Source: CAZFHA01 sp964518595 (lineage in GTDB: Bacteria; Bacillota; Clostridia; Saccharofermentanales; Saccharofermentanaceae). Taken from it: a DNA stretch of 64,000 bases. The notes beneath the pieces are model-generated. The model was not told the DNA's origin, ran no database searches, and saw nothing but the letters and a program-made list of their open reading frames with translations. Shown here piece after piece: positions 52,604 through 61,708 of this stretch. Positions within the stretch are counted from its first letter, which is position 1. Each line of letters begins with the position of its first letter. The stretch covers positions 1-64,000 of the forward strand of contig CAZFHA010000023.1 in NCBI GenBank assembly GCA_964518595.1. Direction: 5' to 3'. A program made the translations under genes and the position numbers.

Positions 52604-53566
52604 ATGGCAGCCGTTAATTTAGCATTACAAATGGCTTTGTTGATTGCTGTTGGTTTTTTTGCCCGAAAAAAGCGTATTGTAGATGAACACTTTAGCTCCT
52701 CTTTAGCGGCCTTTATTTTTAATTTTGTTTTTCCAGCCATTATAATCAATGCCCTTCAAGACGGTTCGGGGGAGCACGATGCGAAGAGTGTACTGGTGCT
52801 GGTACTAGTAGCTCCCTTTACCATTGTGCTTATGTTGGCAGTGGGAGGGATCGTTAATCGATTGACTGGAAAAAAAGATGAGGTTTCCCGTCTTATTTTA
52901 GTTAACTTAGCCTTTACTAATTTTACTTATATGGCTTTTCCAGTTATGGAATCTTTATTTGGTAGTGAAGGCTTATTCTATATTTCAATATACACGATTC
53001 CTGTAAGAGTCATGTTCTATATATTGGTTCCCCTAATACTAGGAGTAGGGGTAAAACATGGGGAGAGTGGTGCTAATCCGCCTCTTAGTCAACAGCTCAA
53101 AAAGGTCTTACTTTCTCCGCCGGTTTTGGCTGTTCCTATCGGCTTACTTATTTATAGCAGTGGCTTCTCCTTACCAATTCCTATAGCTGCGGTTATACGT
53201 TATCTGGCCAATGTTGCAACACCCATGGGAATGGTTCTCTGCGGTGTAACTCTAGCCAGTGTTGCTCTGGGACAGTTCGGAGCAGACCGCCGAGTCTGGC
53301 TTAGTACAGGGCTTCGCTTGGTCTTGGCTCCTCTGCTTATGCTGGGACTTTATTTTCTGGCAAGGGTCTTTTTTACCCCGGATCTGTTGGTTTCAAAAAT
53401 AGTTATTCTCTACTGTGCACTACCGGTTTCCGCCACCACGGCTGTCATGGCTATAAAAATGAAATGTAGCCCTCAAGTTGCTTCCCAGACGGTCTTTCTT
53501 ACCACGGTACTTTCTATCGCCACCTTACCCCTTTGGGTAGCCATTGTTGAAAGGGTGGTTGTTTAA
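52604..53566 (+). CDS. AEC family transporter (auxin efflux carrier-like)
   Basis: Integral membrane protein of 320 residues with about ten hydrophobic segments, split into two halves with NFVFPAIIINAL and VATPMGMVLCGVTLA typical of the AEC/BASS-like fold. Bacterial members carry malate, malonate or other organic anions; the substrate is not determinable here. GGGAGG precedes the ATG. It follows rsmG by 21 nt but is not a usual member of that cluster. Confidence 0.86.
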   Translation: MAAVNLALQMALLIAVGFFARKKRIVDEHFSSSLAAFIFNFVFPAIIINALQDGSGEHDAKSVLVLVLVAPFTIVLMLAVGGIVNRLTGKKDEVSRLILVNLAFTNFTYMAFPVMESLFGSEGLFYISIYTIPVRVMFYILVPLILGVGVKHGESGANPPLSQQLKKVLLSPPVLAVPIGLLIYSSGFSLPIPIAAVIRYLANVATPMGMVLCGVTLASVALGQFGADRRVWLSTGLRLVLAPLLMLGLYFLARVFFTPDLLVSKIVILYCALPVSATTAVMAIKMKCSPQVASQTVFLTTVLSIATLPLWVAIVERVVV

Positions 53567-53590
53567 TGCGAAAGAGAAACGGTGGTTACT

Positions 53591-55759
53591 TTAATATGAC
53601 AGGTTCGGTGTCGATAAAAGACTCTCAATATTTATTAGTTGGGGAAGGTCTGATTCCGAGGTAAAGTAAAATAAATTCTGTTTGAGTAAAATACCGGAGC
53701 TTATATTTGTATTTAATTCATACTCTGTATACTTAACTTCACCAGAGTCCAAAAAACGACCTACAATCAAGTTATCATAAGGTTTTAGTATTGCAAAATA
53801 GCCGGAATCATTTTTAAGCAGAAATCTATTCTGGTATGTCCAAGATGAAGGGATGTCAATCTGCTCAGTACTCAATAAAATTTCCAGACTATCAATAGTA
53901 AAAACTTTGCCAATGAAATCAGAACGCTGTTCTTTTGTTACTGTGCTAATGTAGTAATAGCCTTTAAATAGGGGCGTTAATTGTAAAAGTTCAAAAGGAA
54001 GAGTAATTGCTTCCTCTTCTTCCATCTTACCTTCAGCTGAAATAGCCAAGGGTATTATAGAGGTAAGCTCTTCTTGGGGAGTTCTTGATAAGTAACAGTA
54101 CACTTTACTCTCTTCAAAACGGACAGCGAAATCTACGTTCATATCTTGAATTAGATGATTATCAATAACTTCAAGTGCTGGGGTGAAAGTCTGAATATTG
54201 GCTTCATAGCGCCCACCTTGAGGAATCAGCGTTGCCAAACCGACATAGGATTCATTGAGGACAAAGGAACCACTCTCATAAAACCGGCCTTCAAGACTTC
54301 GGCTTTTTCCAGGGGTAATTTGTTTTCCCAGCAAATTAAAATAAAGAATTTCTGTCTGCCATAGCTCTGGATCTTGACGGTCATTTTCATAAAACTGTGT
54401 GGCCATTGCAGTACTGGAAAAACCAGTCTCACTGGTAAATCCTGTTTCTTCCCAACTACTTGTAGTGGTAGCTTCCGATTGAACAATTGCCGGAGGATTT
54501 TTCTCAGACCCAAAGCGATTGCCTGTGATATAGGCTTTTCCAGGGGCAAAATAGAGGGACAGCCCGCTTCCTATAACGCCACGGGTTTGGGCGCTGCCGG
54601 GAGAAAGTAAGTCCAGTGCAGATAAGACCATCATACTATCCGCATGGTCAGGATCAATTCCATAGATATCTTTTACTTTAAGTTCCTGAGAGGCTTGACC
54701 GGAAAATCCGAATTGAGGAAGTTTATAATTTTGTGTTGAAAGAGAGGCATTAGTCAAAAGTTGACTTGTGCCCAGATAGAGGCAGCCTCGTTCGATGGTA
54801 GCAGAGAGAAGGGAACCGCTTTGGGCAAATTGAGCTGTCAACTTTGGTAGACTAGAACTTTTTAGATTATATATATCCACAAGGGTGCTTAGCTCGATGT
54901 GACTATTCCCATTCCAAGTTCCTGTAAAAGTATCATCAACAAAAGGGTACTCACTATTTTCGTAGACTAAAATTAAGCTTTGGGTACGCTCATCGTAGAG
55001 GATGGATTTTAAAAAATCAGCATCCTTACGGAACGGAATTCTTTTTAGCTCTACAGGTGATTGGGGAATGGTAATATCAACAATGATTGTGCTCCAGCTC
55101 TGCTCATCAAAATAAACCAGTACATTTCCAATCTGAATCACAGGGTAAGGGTATCCCAAGGCATTCTCTTGAGAAGCATTAGTCAATGAATCCCCTTGGT
55201 TAACCATTTGGTAGGCATACTGATCCGGATTCGTGTTAATATCTAGGTAATTATAGGTGTTGGGGATACGCTTATTTAATGCAACTAAACTAGCATTAAT
55301 TCCTGAATGAGCAGCCTTTTCACCAGAGAAGCTATAGCCATCATTAGCTCTGACCCATACTTCCTGCAATACGGAAAGCAAAGATTCATAACTTTCATAT
55401 TGATAAATGTCGCCGCCTTCAAATTTATCCTCCTTCTCTTCCGGTAAACTTTCTTCAGATTTATCCTGAAGAAAAAGATTAAATAAATTAGGATTTAGCT
55501 GGAAAACAATAAAGCTGACGCTAACCAGCAACATAAGGCCTACAGCAACAAAGGGTAGAACTCTTCTTCTTTTGGTTTTGGGGCGGAATGTCAGTTCCAG
55601 CCCTTCCCGATCAGAGGAGAACTGCCCAGAGGGTGGCAGGCTGGAACTTATTGAAGGTTGATCCTGGCGCACCTTTTCCAGACGCTTTCTGGTTTTGGTT
55701 AAGAGTGCGTGGGAGACGGTAATCTGCTCCAGATCTCGCTTAAAATCATTGTGAAACAT
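53591..55759 (-). CDS. Membrane-anchored beta-propeller protein, probable anti-sigma partner
   Basis: A 722-residue bitopic protein. Residues 1-66 are cytoplasmic and charged (FKRDLEQITVSHALLTKTRK), ~67-87 are a membrane segment preceded by KTKRRR, and the rest is an extracellular beta-propeller of the kind described as secreted C-terminal beta-propeller proteins. NPDQYAYQMVNQGD and VIQIGNVLVYF lie near its start. The start ATG 55759 follows GGAGG by about 10 nt and overlaps the sigma gene by 14 nt; a longer frame is rejected. Such sigma/propeller pairs usually form a sigma and anti-sigma unit. What the propeller senses is unknown. Confidence 0.75.
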   Translation of the reverse strand: MFHNDFKRDLEQITVSHALLTKTRKRLEKVRQDQPSISSSLPPSGQFSSDREGLELTFRPKTKRRRVLPFVAVGLMLLVSVSFIVFQLNPNLFNLFLQDKSEESLPEEKEDKFEGGDIYQYESYESLLSVLQEVWVRANDGYSFSGEKAAHSGINASLVALNKRIPNTYNYLDINTNPDQYAYQMVNQGDSLTNASQENALGYPYPVIQIGNVLVYFDEQSWSTIIVDITIPQSPVELKRIPFRKDADFLKSILYDERTQSLILVYENSEYPFVDDTFTGTWNGNSHIELSTLVDIYNLKSSSLPKLTAQFAQSGSLLSATIERGCLYLGTSQLLTNASLSTQNYKLPQFGFSGQASQELKVKDIYGIDPDHADSMMVLSALDLLSPGSAQTRGVIGSGLSLYFAPGKAYITGNRFGSEKNPPAIVQSEATTTSSWEETGFTSETGFSSTAMATQFYENDRQDPELWQTEILYFNLLGKQITPGKSRSLEGRFYESGSFVLNESYVGLATLIPQGGRYEANIQTFTPALEVIDNHLIQDMNVDFAVRFEESKVYCYLSRTPQEELTSIIPLAISAEGKMEEEEAITLPFELLQLTPLFKGYYYISTVTKEQRSDFIGKVFTIDSLEILLSTEQIDIPSSWTYQNRFLLKNDSGYFAILKPYDNLIVGRFLDSGEVKYTEYELNTNISSGILLKQNLFYFTSESDLPQLINIESLLSTPNLSY

Positions 55760-56339
55760 ATTCTTTTTGCCCTCCTTCCTGTAGGGGGAAAAGCTTTTGG
55801 CGGGCTCTGTGCAAACGGCTTCGTACGGTAGACTCCGTGATATGAAGCAAGGAAGCAATCTCGTCGTTGGTTAAGTCAAAATAAAAGCGCAATAAAATCA
55901 CATCTTTATATCTTGGGGGCAGAGCATAGACTGCCTTTAAAAGTGGTGTTTCAATATTTATTTGTGCCAGAATCCGCTCCTCAGTCTGATAATTGCTGAT
56001 ACGATTTGACTGGGAAACATTTTTCCCCTTTTTTGAAGTTTCTACATCCTCAAAAGCACTAACCCGATTTAGCCAACCGGAACGCAGGTAGTCCCGACAA
56101 ACATTTCGAGCAATGGCTAAAAGCCAATGGAGCACCGGACGGTCTCCTTTATATGTATGTCCTTTTGAACAAACCCTGACAAAGACATCTTGAAAAGCGT
56201 CTTCTGCCAATGCACGTTGACCTAAATAAACCGTGCATACCCTTAAAATATCATTGCCATATAAAAAAAATAAATCCTCTATATCCGGCAAAGTATTTTT
56301 GTGAGGTGGTTTTGTGTGACTATCCTTACTGAAAAACAT
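55746..56339 (-). CDS. ECF-type RNA polymerase sigma factor
   Basis: A 197-residue sigma-70 factor of the extracytoplasmic-function group. Region 2 is LFFLYGNDILRVCTVYLGQ through AEDAFQDVFVRV and LHWLLAIARNVCRDYLR. Region 4 is YKDVILLRFYFDLTNDEIASLL followed by the helix ITESTVRSRLHRARQKL. GGGAGGG lies 7 nt before the ATG. A match to an ECF-type promoter lies upstream, so it is probably autoregulated, and it overlaps its likely anti-sigma gene. Confidence 0.92.
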   Translation of the reverse strand: MFFSKDSHTKPPHKNTLPDIEDLFFLYGNDILRVCTVYLGQRALAEDAFQDVFVRVCSKGHTYKGDRPVLHWLLAIARNVCRDYLRSGWLNRVSAFEDVETSKKGKNVSQSNRISNYQTEERILAQINIETPLLKAVYALPPRYKDVILLRFYFDLTNDEIASLLHITESTVRSRLHRARQKLFPLQEGGQKEYVSQ

Positions 56340-56360
56340 AAGCCAACCCTCCCTCTATAT

Positions 56361-56387
56361 GACGAAAGACTATACCATTCTGTTGCA
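56361..56387 (-). promoter_or_regulatory. Candidate ECF-type promoter upstream of the sigma factor gene
   Basis: On the minus strand TGCAAC (56387-56382) and CGTC (56364-56361) are 17 bp apart. This resembles ECF promoters, which pair an AAC-containing -35 with a CGTC -10. The ATG follows about 21 bp downstream, so the leader would be very short. Confidence 0.5.
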
Positions 56388-56550
56388 AAAACGGTTCTAT
56401 TTTGGCAAAAAATATGTCATTTGGCAAGAAAAACCCTCTTTTATTTTTTGATAAGCCGTGATTCTATGCTCACAGGTAATAATTATGACAGACTTTAGGC
56501 TCATCTGGCAAAGAATGCCGCTGTCCTACCCCATCTTAAGAGAAAAGTCT

Positions 56551-56558
56551 GGTATAAT
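56551..56558 (+). promoter_or_regulatory. Extended -10 promoter of gyrA
   Basis: A perfect TATAAT at 56553-56558 is preceded by TG at 56550-56551 (TGGTATAAT), an extended -10. No good -35 is present at 16-18 bp. Confidence 0.65.
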
Positions 56559-56600
56559 AGATAGGTATGTTTTTGTAATCGTAAGTAGGAGGAAGATAGA

Positions 56601-59240
56601 ATGGCAGATTCAAAGGGTTCTTCAGAGCAAGGGACAGAGGATGTGAAGGACCTGCGTAAACGGCAGGAAGCTGAAATTGACGCCGTCTTTCGCTCTGCTC
56701 AGGACACCATTATTCCGGTGGATTTAGAGCAGGAAATGAAAAAATCCTTTATTGATTATGCAATGAGTGTAATTTCCGATCGGGCATTGCCTGATATTCG
56801 GGATGGTTTAAAGCCGGTACACCGCCGTATTTTATATTCAATGTTTACTCAGGGATTTACTCCAGATAAATCCTACCGTAAGTGTGCTACTACAGTTGGT
56901 GATGTTTTAGGTCGCTTTCATCCTCATGGTGATGGTTCCGTTTATGATGCTTTAGTGCGTCTGGCACAAGACTTTTCCATGCGACACATGCTGGTTGACG
57001 GTCATGGTAACTTTGGTTCCATGGATGGTGATCCGCCGGCTGCTTACCGTTATACGGAGGCACGTTTAGCCAAGGTTGCTATGGAAATGATGAGCGATAT
57101 CAATAAGAATACTGTTGATTTCAGACCCAACTTTGACGAACATGAGATGGAACCGATTGCTTTGCCTTCAAGGTTTCCCAATCTTCTGGTCAATGGTTCT
57201 GTGGGAATCGCTGTGGGTATGGCTACTAATATCCCCCCCCATAACATGGGCGAGGTAATTGACGGCGTGGTTATGCTTCTAGATAATCCGGAAGCAGAGA
57301 TTGAGGATTTGATGACCGTGATCAAAGGTCCAGACTTTCCTACCGGTGGGGCAATATTAGGACAGCGAGGTATTCGAGAAGCCTACCGTACAGGTCGCGG
57401 ACGGATTGTGGTTCGAGCTCATACCGATATCGAAACCATGAAGAATGGTAGATCCAGGATCGTTGTTCATGATTTGCCTTATCAGGTGAACAAGGCACGA
57501 CTGATTGAACGAATCGCCGAACTAGTAAAGGATAAGAAGATTGACGGTATTTCTGATGTAAGAGATGAGTCAGATAGAACCGAGGCTGTTCGAATTGTCG
57601 TTGAACTTAAAAAGGATGCGAATGCTAATGTAGTTCTGAATCAGCTATACAAGCACTCTTCGCTTCAAGAAGCCTTTAATGCCAATATGTTAGCATTGGT
57701 TCCTGATGAGCAAGGTCGATTAGAACCTAAAACCATTACCCTTATGGATGCATTAGTATACTACATCAAGCATCAGGAAGAAGTGGTTCGCCGGAGAACA
57801 CAGTTTGATCTAGAAAAGGCTGAAGCACGAAAGCATATTGTAGAAGGACTACTGAAGGCAATTGATCATATTGATGAAGTCATTGCAATAATAAGATCTT
57901 CTCGTACCGAAGACGAGGCTAAGCAACGTCTTTGTGATCGCTTCGATTTTTCAGAGCGTCAAGCACAACATATCGTCGATATGCGTCTGGGTCGATTGAC
58001 AGGCCTTGAACGTGAAAAGCTTCAGAGTGAACACCGTGACTTAGAAGTAAAAATTGAATATTTTCAGAGAGTTTTAGCCGAAGAGGCTCTTTTACATGAA
58101 GTTATTAAGAATGAACTGTTGGCTGTAAAGAATCGCTTTGCTAACCCCCGCCGGACTGCCTTTGAAGTGGGTGAAGATGAGGATATTGATGATGAATCCT
58201 TGATTCAGGAAGAAGATGTGGTCATAACGTTAACCCATTTAGGCTATGTTAAGCGCTTGCCTGTTGATACTTACAAGAGCCAGCATAGAGGGGGACGCGG
58301 TATCTCTGGATTAGCAACCCGTGAGGAAGACTTTGTAGAGAACATTATCACGACTTCTACTCATGCCGTGCTTCTGTGCTTTACAAATCGTGGCCGGGTG
58401 TTCCGTATTAAGGGCTATCAAGTACCTGAGGCCAGCCGTCAAGCAAGAGGGACTGCTATTGTCAATCTCTTGCATCTTGATGGTGAGGAGAAAATACAGA
58501 CAGTAATTCCTGTCCGTAATTTTGAAGAAGGCTGCTACTTAATGATGGCAACCAGCAGAGGCGTTGTAAAGAAGACACAGTTGGAAGAATATTCCCGTAT
58601 CAATAAGAGTGGATTAATAGCTATTAATCTGCGTGAGGATGATGAACTTGTGGGTGTTCGACTTACTGATGGTTGCAAGGAAGTCGTACTTGTTACGCAA
58701 AAAGGACTGTCTATCCGCTTTAGTGAAGAAGATGTCCGTGATACGGGCCGGAATACAATGGGCGTTCGCGGAATAAATTTAGGCGAAGATGATCGAGTAA
58801 TTGGTATGGCTCCCATTATTGAGGGCGAGAACCTTCTGGTAGTTTCGGAGAAGGGTTTTGGCAAGCGAACAGAAATGGATGAGTACCGAACCCAGACTCG
58901 TGGCGGAAAGGGTCTCATGACCTATCGAATTGCAGAAAAAACCGGCCCACTGGTTCGAATTGCTTTGGTGGACGACACGAAGGATATTCTGATTATTAAT
59001 GATAGTGGTGTCATTATCCGCTTAGCTGCTATGGAAATACCGGTTCTATCTCGGGTAACGCAAGGTGTTACTTTAATGCGAAGCAAGGATAGCAAGGTAG
59101 TCGATTTAGCTATAGTGGAACATGAAGAGCCTACGGCGGAAGATGAAGAAGAGTTCTTACCAGAGGAGATGGCAGAAGAAACTCTCCCTGCCGAACCGGA
59201 ACCCACTGAAACGAATAGTACGGAAGCTAAGGACACATAA
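56601..59240 (+). CDS. gyrA: DNA gyrase subunit A
   Basis: Type II topoisomerase subunit that cuts and rejoins DNA. The catalytic tyrosine is Tyr151 in AAYRYTEARL. The quinolone region reads HPHGDGSVYDALVR, with Gly112 at the position of E. coli Ser83 and Asp116 at Asp87. The C-terminal wrapping domain has the GyrA box QHRGGRGISG, which distinguishes it from ParC. The protein has a ~30-residue N-terminal extension and an acidic tail rich in Glu/Pro/Thr. 879 residues. gyrB is not in the window. Confidence 0.96.
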   Translation: MADSKGSSEQGTEDVKDLRKRQEAEIDAVFRSAQDTIIPVDLEQEMKKSFIDYAMSVISDRALPDIRDGLKPVHRRILYSMFTQGFTPDKSYRKCATTVGDVLGRFHPHGDGSVYDALVRLAQDFSMRHMLVDGHGNFGSMDGDPPAAYRYTEARLAKVAMEMMSDINKNTVDFRPNFDEHEMEPIALPSRFPNLLVNGSVGIAVGMATNIPPHNMGEVIDGVVMLLDNPEAEIEDLMTVIKGPDFPTGGAILGQRGIREAYRTGRGRIVVRAHTDIETMKNGRSRIVVHDLPYQVNKARLIERIAELVKDKKIDGISDVRDESDRTEAVRIVVELKKDANANVVLNQLYKHSSLQEAFNANMLALVPDEQGRLEPKTITLMDALVYYIKHQEEVVRRRTQFDLEKAEARKHIVEGLLKAIDHIDEVIAIIRSSRTEDEAKQRLCDRFDFSERQAQHIVDMRLGRLTGLEREKLQSEHRDLEVKIEYFQRVLAEEALLHEVIKNELLAVKNRFANPRRTAFEVGEDEDIDDESLIQEEDVVITLTHLGYVKRLPVDTYKSQHRGGRGISGLATREEDFVENIITTSTHAVLLCFTNRGRVFRIKGYQVPEASRQARGTAIVNLLHLDGEEKIQTVIPVRNFEEGCYLMMATSRGVVKKTQLEEYSRINKSGLIAINLREDDELVGVRLTDGCKEVVLVTQKGLSIRFSEEDVRDTGRNTMGVRGINLGEDDRVIGMAPIIEGENLLVVSEKGFGKRTEMDEYRTQTRGGKGLMTYRIAEKTGPLVRIALVDDTKDILIINDSGVIIRLAAMEIPVLSRVTQGVTLMRSKDSKVVDLAIVEHEEPTAEDEEEFLPEEMAEETLPAEPEPTETNSTEAKDT

Positions 59241-59242
59241 TC

Positions 59243-59286
59243 ATGAATGGCTAAGCTACATTGTTATCTTAGCCATTCATTTTTTC
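59243..59286 (+). terminator. Rho-independent terminator after gyrA
   Basis: ATGAATGGCTAAG and CTTAGCCATTCAT form a perfect 13-bp stem with a 12-nt loop, followed by six T. Confidence 0.95.
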
Positions 59287-59315
59287 TAGATTGATATATA
59301 CAGGAGATTGTTTTT

Positions 59316-60665
59316 ATGACACGGACTTACATCAGTTCCCAAACTCTGCAAAGGCTAACCCTTTTCTTGGTTACTTTATTCTTCATTTCCTTAGGTACGA
59401 CCCAGATTATCCGGGCTGAATCTGATACTGTTGGACAGCAACCGATAAATCTTCCTACCTTGGAAGATGTTAGCTGTGCCGCCTACTTGGTCTATGATCC
59501 AGTGGCAAAAAAAGATGTAATTTCAAAAAATTCTACCGAAAAAATCTATCCTGCCAGTATGACCAAGGTCTTAACAGCTTCGTTAGCACTTGACTATTTA
59601 AAGCCAGATCAGGTTCTAACTGTCAGCCAAGAAGCTATTGCGGCTACGACGCCCCAGTCCTCACTGATGGGACTGGAAGTAGGCGAGGAGACCACTGTAA
59701 ATGAGTTACTTTTCGGTCTGATGCTACCTTCTGGGAACGACGCTGCTAATGTACTGGCAGAAGCTGTTGTTACCGCTGCCAATTATACTGATCCAGCCAA
59801 TCCTAATCGCAGCAAGTTAAATCTATTCAATGACATTATGAATAATAAAGTGACTGAGTTAGGGTTAACCGGTACACACTTTGTAAATCCCAGTGGACTT
59901 CATGACGAGAACCACTATACTACAGCCGCCGATATGGCAAAGCTTCTGGAATATGCAGCAGAGCATGAGGGCTTTCGAAAGATTATTTCATCGCCTACCC
60001 ATGTTTACAAAGCAACGAATATCCACAAAAGTGATGCTTGGGGTGCTACCAAGAATACTAACCAGCTTTTGTTGGATCCTTGGATATTAGGAACTGAGAC
60101 TAAGGTAGCTGAAGTTGTAGGGGGGAAGACAGGGACGACCATACCTGGAGGTGCAGGCATGGCGATGCTGGCAAAGGCTCAAAATGGAAAAGAGTTAATT
60201 ACTGTAGTTTGTGGAATTCCCTATGAACAAGCTGATCGATTGACTGTCTATACTGCCACAGTGTTGAATGCTGGTGCTGCAGCAGCCTTTGCTGAGGATC
60301 CTCAAGTTCGCATTACGGGCAATGTTATGGATAATCGGCAATTTAATGCTCCTGAAAATTTACAACCGGAAGGGAAAAGTGGGGAAGAGAACCAGGCCGA
60401 ATCCACTACGAATCAGCCAGAAGCTACGGCTTCAACCGGTGGAGCCGCTGCTGAGACTACCACGGATGGGGGAGAAACAAAGGCTATTGTCCCAATCAGC
60501 GAAGGCGGTACCGAAAAGACAGATCAATCCTTTTTTTCCCAAAATCCTTTTTTAGTAATTCTCTTAGGAGCCACTGTACTTGTAGTCCTAGTGATGATAA
60601 TATTTATTTTTGTATCTAAGAGCCGTAGAAGACGTAGAAGACGTTCTGGCATTCGGCGCTTATAA
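59316..60665 (+). CDS. D-alanyl-D-alanine carboxypeptidase (DacF/PBP5 type)
   Basis: Low-molecular-weight penicillin-binding protein that trims the terminal D-Ala of peptidoglycan stem peptides. Signal peptide 1-~34; SxxK motif at Ser81-Lys84 (YPASMTKVLTA), SGN at 139-141 (LPSGNDAAN), KTG at 271-273 (GGKTGTT). The usual C-terminal amphipathic helix domain is replaced by a Thr/Glu-rich linker, a true membrane segment (VILLGATVLVVLVMIIFIF) and an Arg-rich tail (SRRRRRRRSG). AGGAGA precedes the ATG. galM follows within 11 nt. Confidence 0.92.
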   Translation: MTRTYISSQTLQRLTLFLVTLFFISLGTTQIIRAESDTVGQQPINLPTLEDVSCAAYLVYDPVAKKDVISKNSTEKIYPASMTKVLTASLALDYLKPDQVLTVSQEAIAATTPQSSLMGLEVGEETTVNELLFGLMLPSGNDAANVLAEAVVTAANYTDPANPNRSKLNLFNDIMNNKVTELGLTGTHFVNPSGLHDENHYTTAADMAKLLEYAAEHEGFRKIISSPTHVYKATNIHKSDAWGATKNTNQLLLDPWILGTETKVAEVVGGKTGTTIPGGAGMAMLAKAQNGKELITVVCGIPYEQADRLTVYTATVLNAGAAAAFAEDPQVRITGNVMDNRQFNAPENLQPEGKSGEENQAESTTNQPEATASTGGAAAETTTDGGETKAIVPISEGGTEKTDQSFFSQNPFLVILLGATVLVVLVMIIFIFVSKSRRRRRRRSGIRRL

Positions 60666-60675
60666 GGAGGAGTAT

Positions 60676-61686
60676 ATGAGAATAACCAAAGAACTACACG
60701 GACATTTAGATCAACAGCCGGTTCATGTCTTTTGCATGGAAGAGAATGGTCTAAAGGTTGAGATATCAGAATATGGAGCTACCATTTTAGGTATTTATAT
60801 GGCTGATTATCAAGGCAAGGAACAAAATATGGTGCTCCGTTTGGACAGCTTGGAAGAATACGTAAATAACGATATGTATCTGGGTGCTGTTTGTGGACGT
60901 AATGCTAATCGTATTGCCGGAGGATGTTTAAATATCCAGAATCGAAAGTATCAAATGGATAAAAATGAAAATAATAACAGCCTTCATAGTGGGCCAGCTG
61001 GTTTTGACAAGCGCGTTTTTGCCGGTAAGGTTATTAATAACACCTTAGTTTTTAGTTTGTTTAGTCCACACATGGATCAGGGCCTTCCCGGTAATATGGA
61101 AGTAGAGGTAACTTATTCCCTTAACTCCCAGAAAGGACTTAACATTACCTATAAGACTACTTCGGATATGGATACAGTCAGTAACCTAACCAATCATGCT
61201 TACTTTAATTTAGGGGACACCACAAGCATATTAGACCATTATTTGAGCGTTGCAGCTGATTACTATACGCCGATTGATCAGGAAAGCATCCCTACCGGAG
61301 AAATACTGGCAGTGGCCAACACTTCATTTAATTTTACAGAGTCAGTTAAAATTAGTCAGGCTCTATCCGGGCAGGATATGCCCAATGGCTGCGATCATAA
61401 CTTTGTTTTGCGTGGCGAAAGCCATAAGGCTTGTGCCACCCTTTATGCCCCCGACACTAAGATTTCAATGGATGTTTTTACTTCCTTGCCAGGTCTCCAA
61501 GTCTACACGGGTAATTATCTGTGTGGAAAAGTTCAGAAAAACCATGTTCCGGTAGAAAAAAATGGCGCAATTTGTTTGGAAACCCAGTACTTCCCTAATG
61601 CCTTTGACTTTCCGCATTTTGAAAAGCCCATTGTGAAGGCTGGAGAAACAAAGATTTATTGGACCGAATACCGATTCTCACTTTAA
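60676..61686 (+). CDS. galM: Aldose 1-epimerase (galactose mutarotase)
   Basis: Interconverts alpha and beta anomers of galactose or glucose. The 336 residues contain CGRNANRIAGG, the catalytic histidines in NSLHSGPAGFD and LTNHAYFNLG, and the catalytic Glu in CLETQYFPNAF near the C-terminus. ATG 60676 is preceded by AAGGAGG; the longer frame begins inside the preceding gene and is rejected. It forms a pair with galT 22 nt downstream. Confidence 0.94.
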   Translation: MRITKELHGHLDQQPVHVFCMEENGLKVEISEYGATILGIYMADYQGKEQNMVLRLDSLEEYVNNDMYLGAVCGRNANRIAGGCLNIQNRKYQMDKNENNNSLHSGPAGFDKRVFAGKVINNTLVFSLFSPHMDQGLPGNMEVEVTYSLNSQKGLNITYKTTSDMDTVSNLTNHAYFNLGDTTSILDHYLSVAADYYTPIDQESIPTGEILAVANTSFNFTESVKISQALSGQDMPNGCDHNFVLRGESHKACATLYAPDTKISMDVFTSLPGLQVYTGNYLCGKVQKNHVPVEKNGAICLETQYFPNAFDFPHFEKPIVKAGETKIYWTEYRFSL

Positions 61687-61708
61687 TTTACTGGAGGATT
61701 TTACCTAT

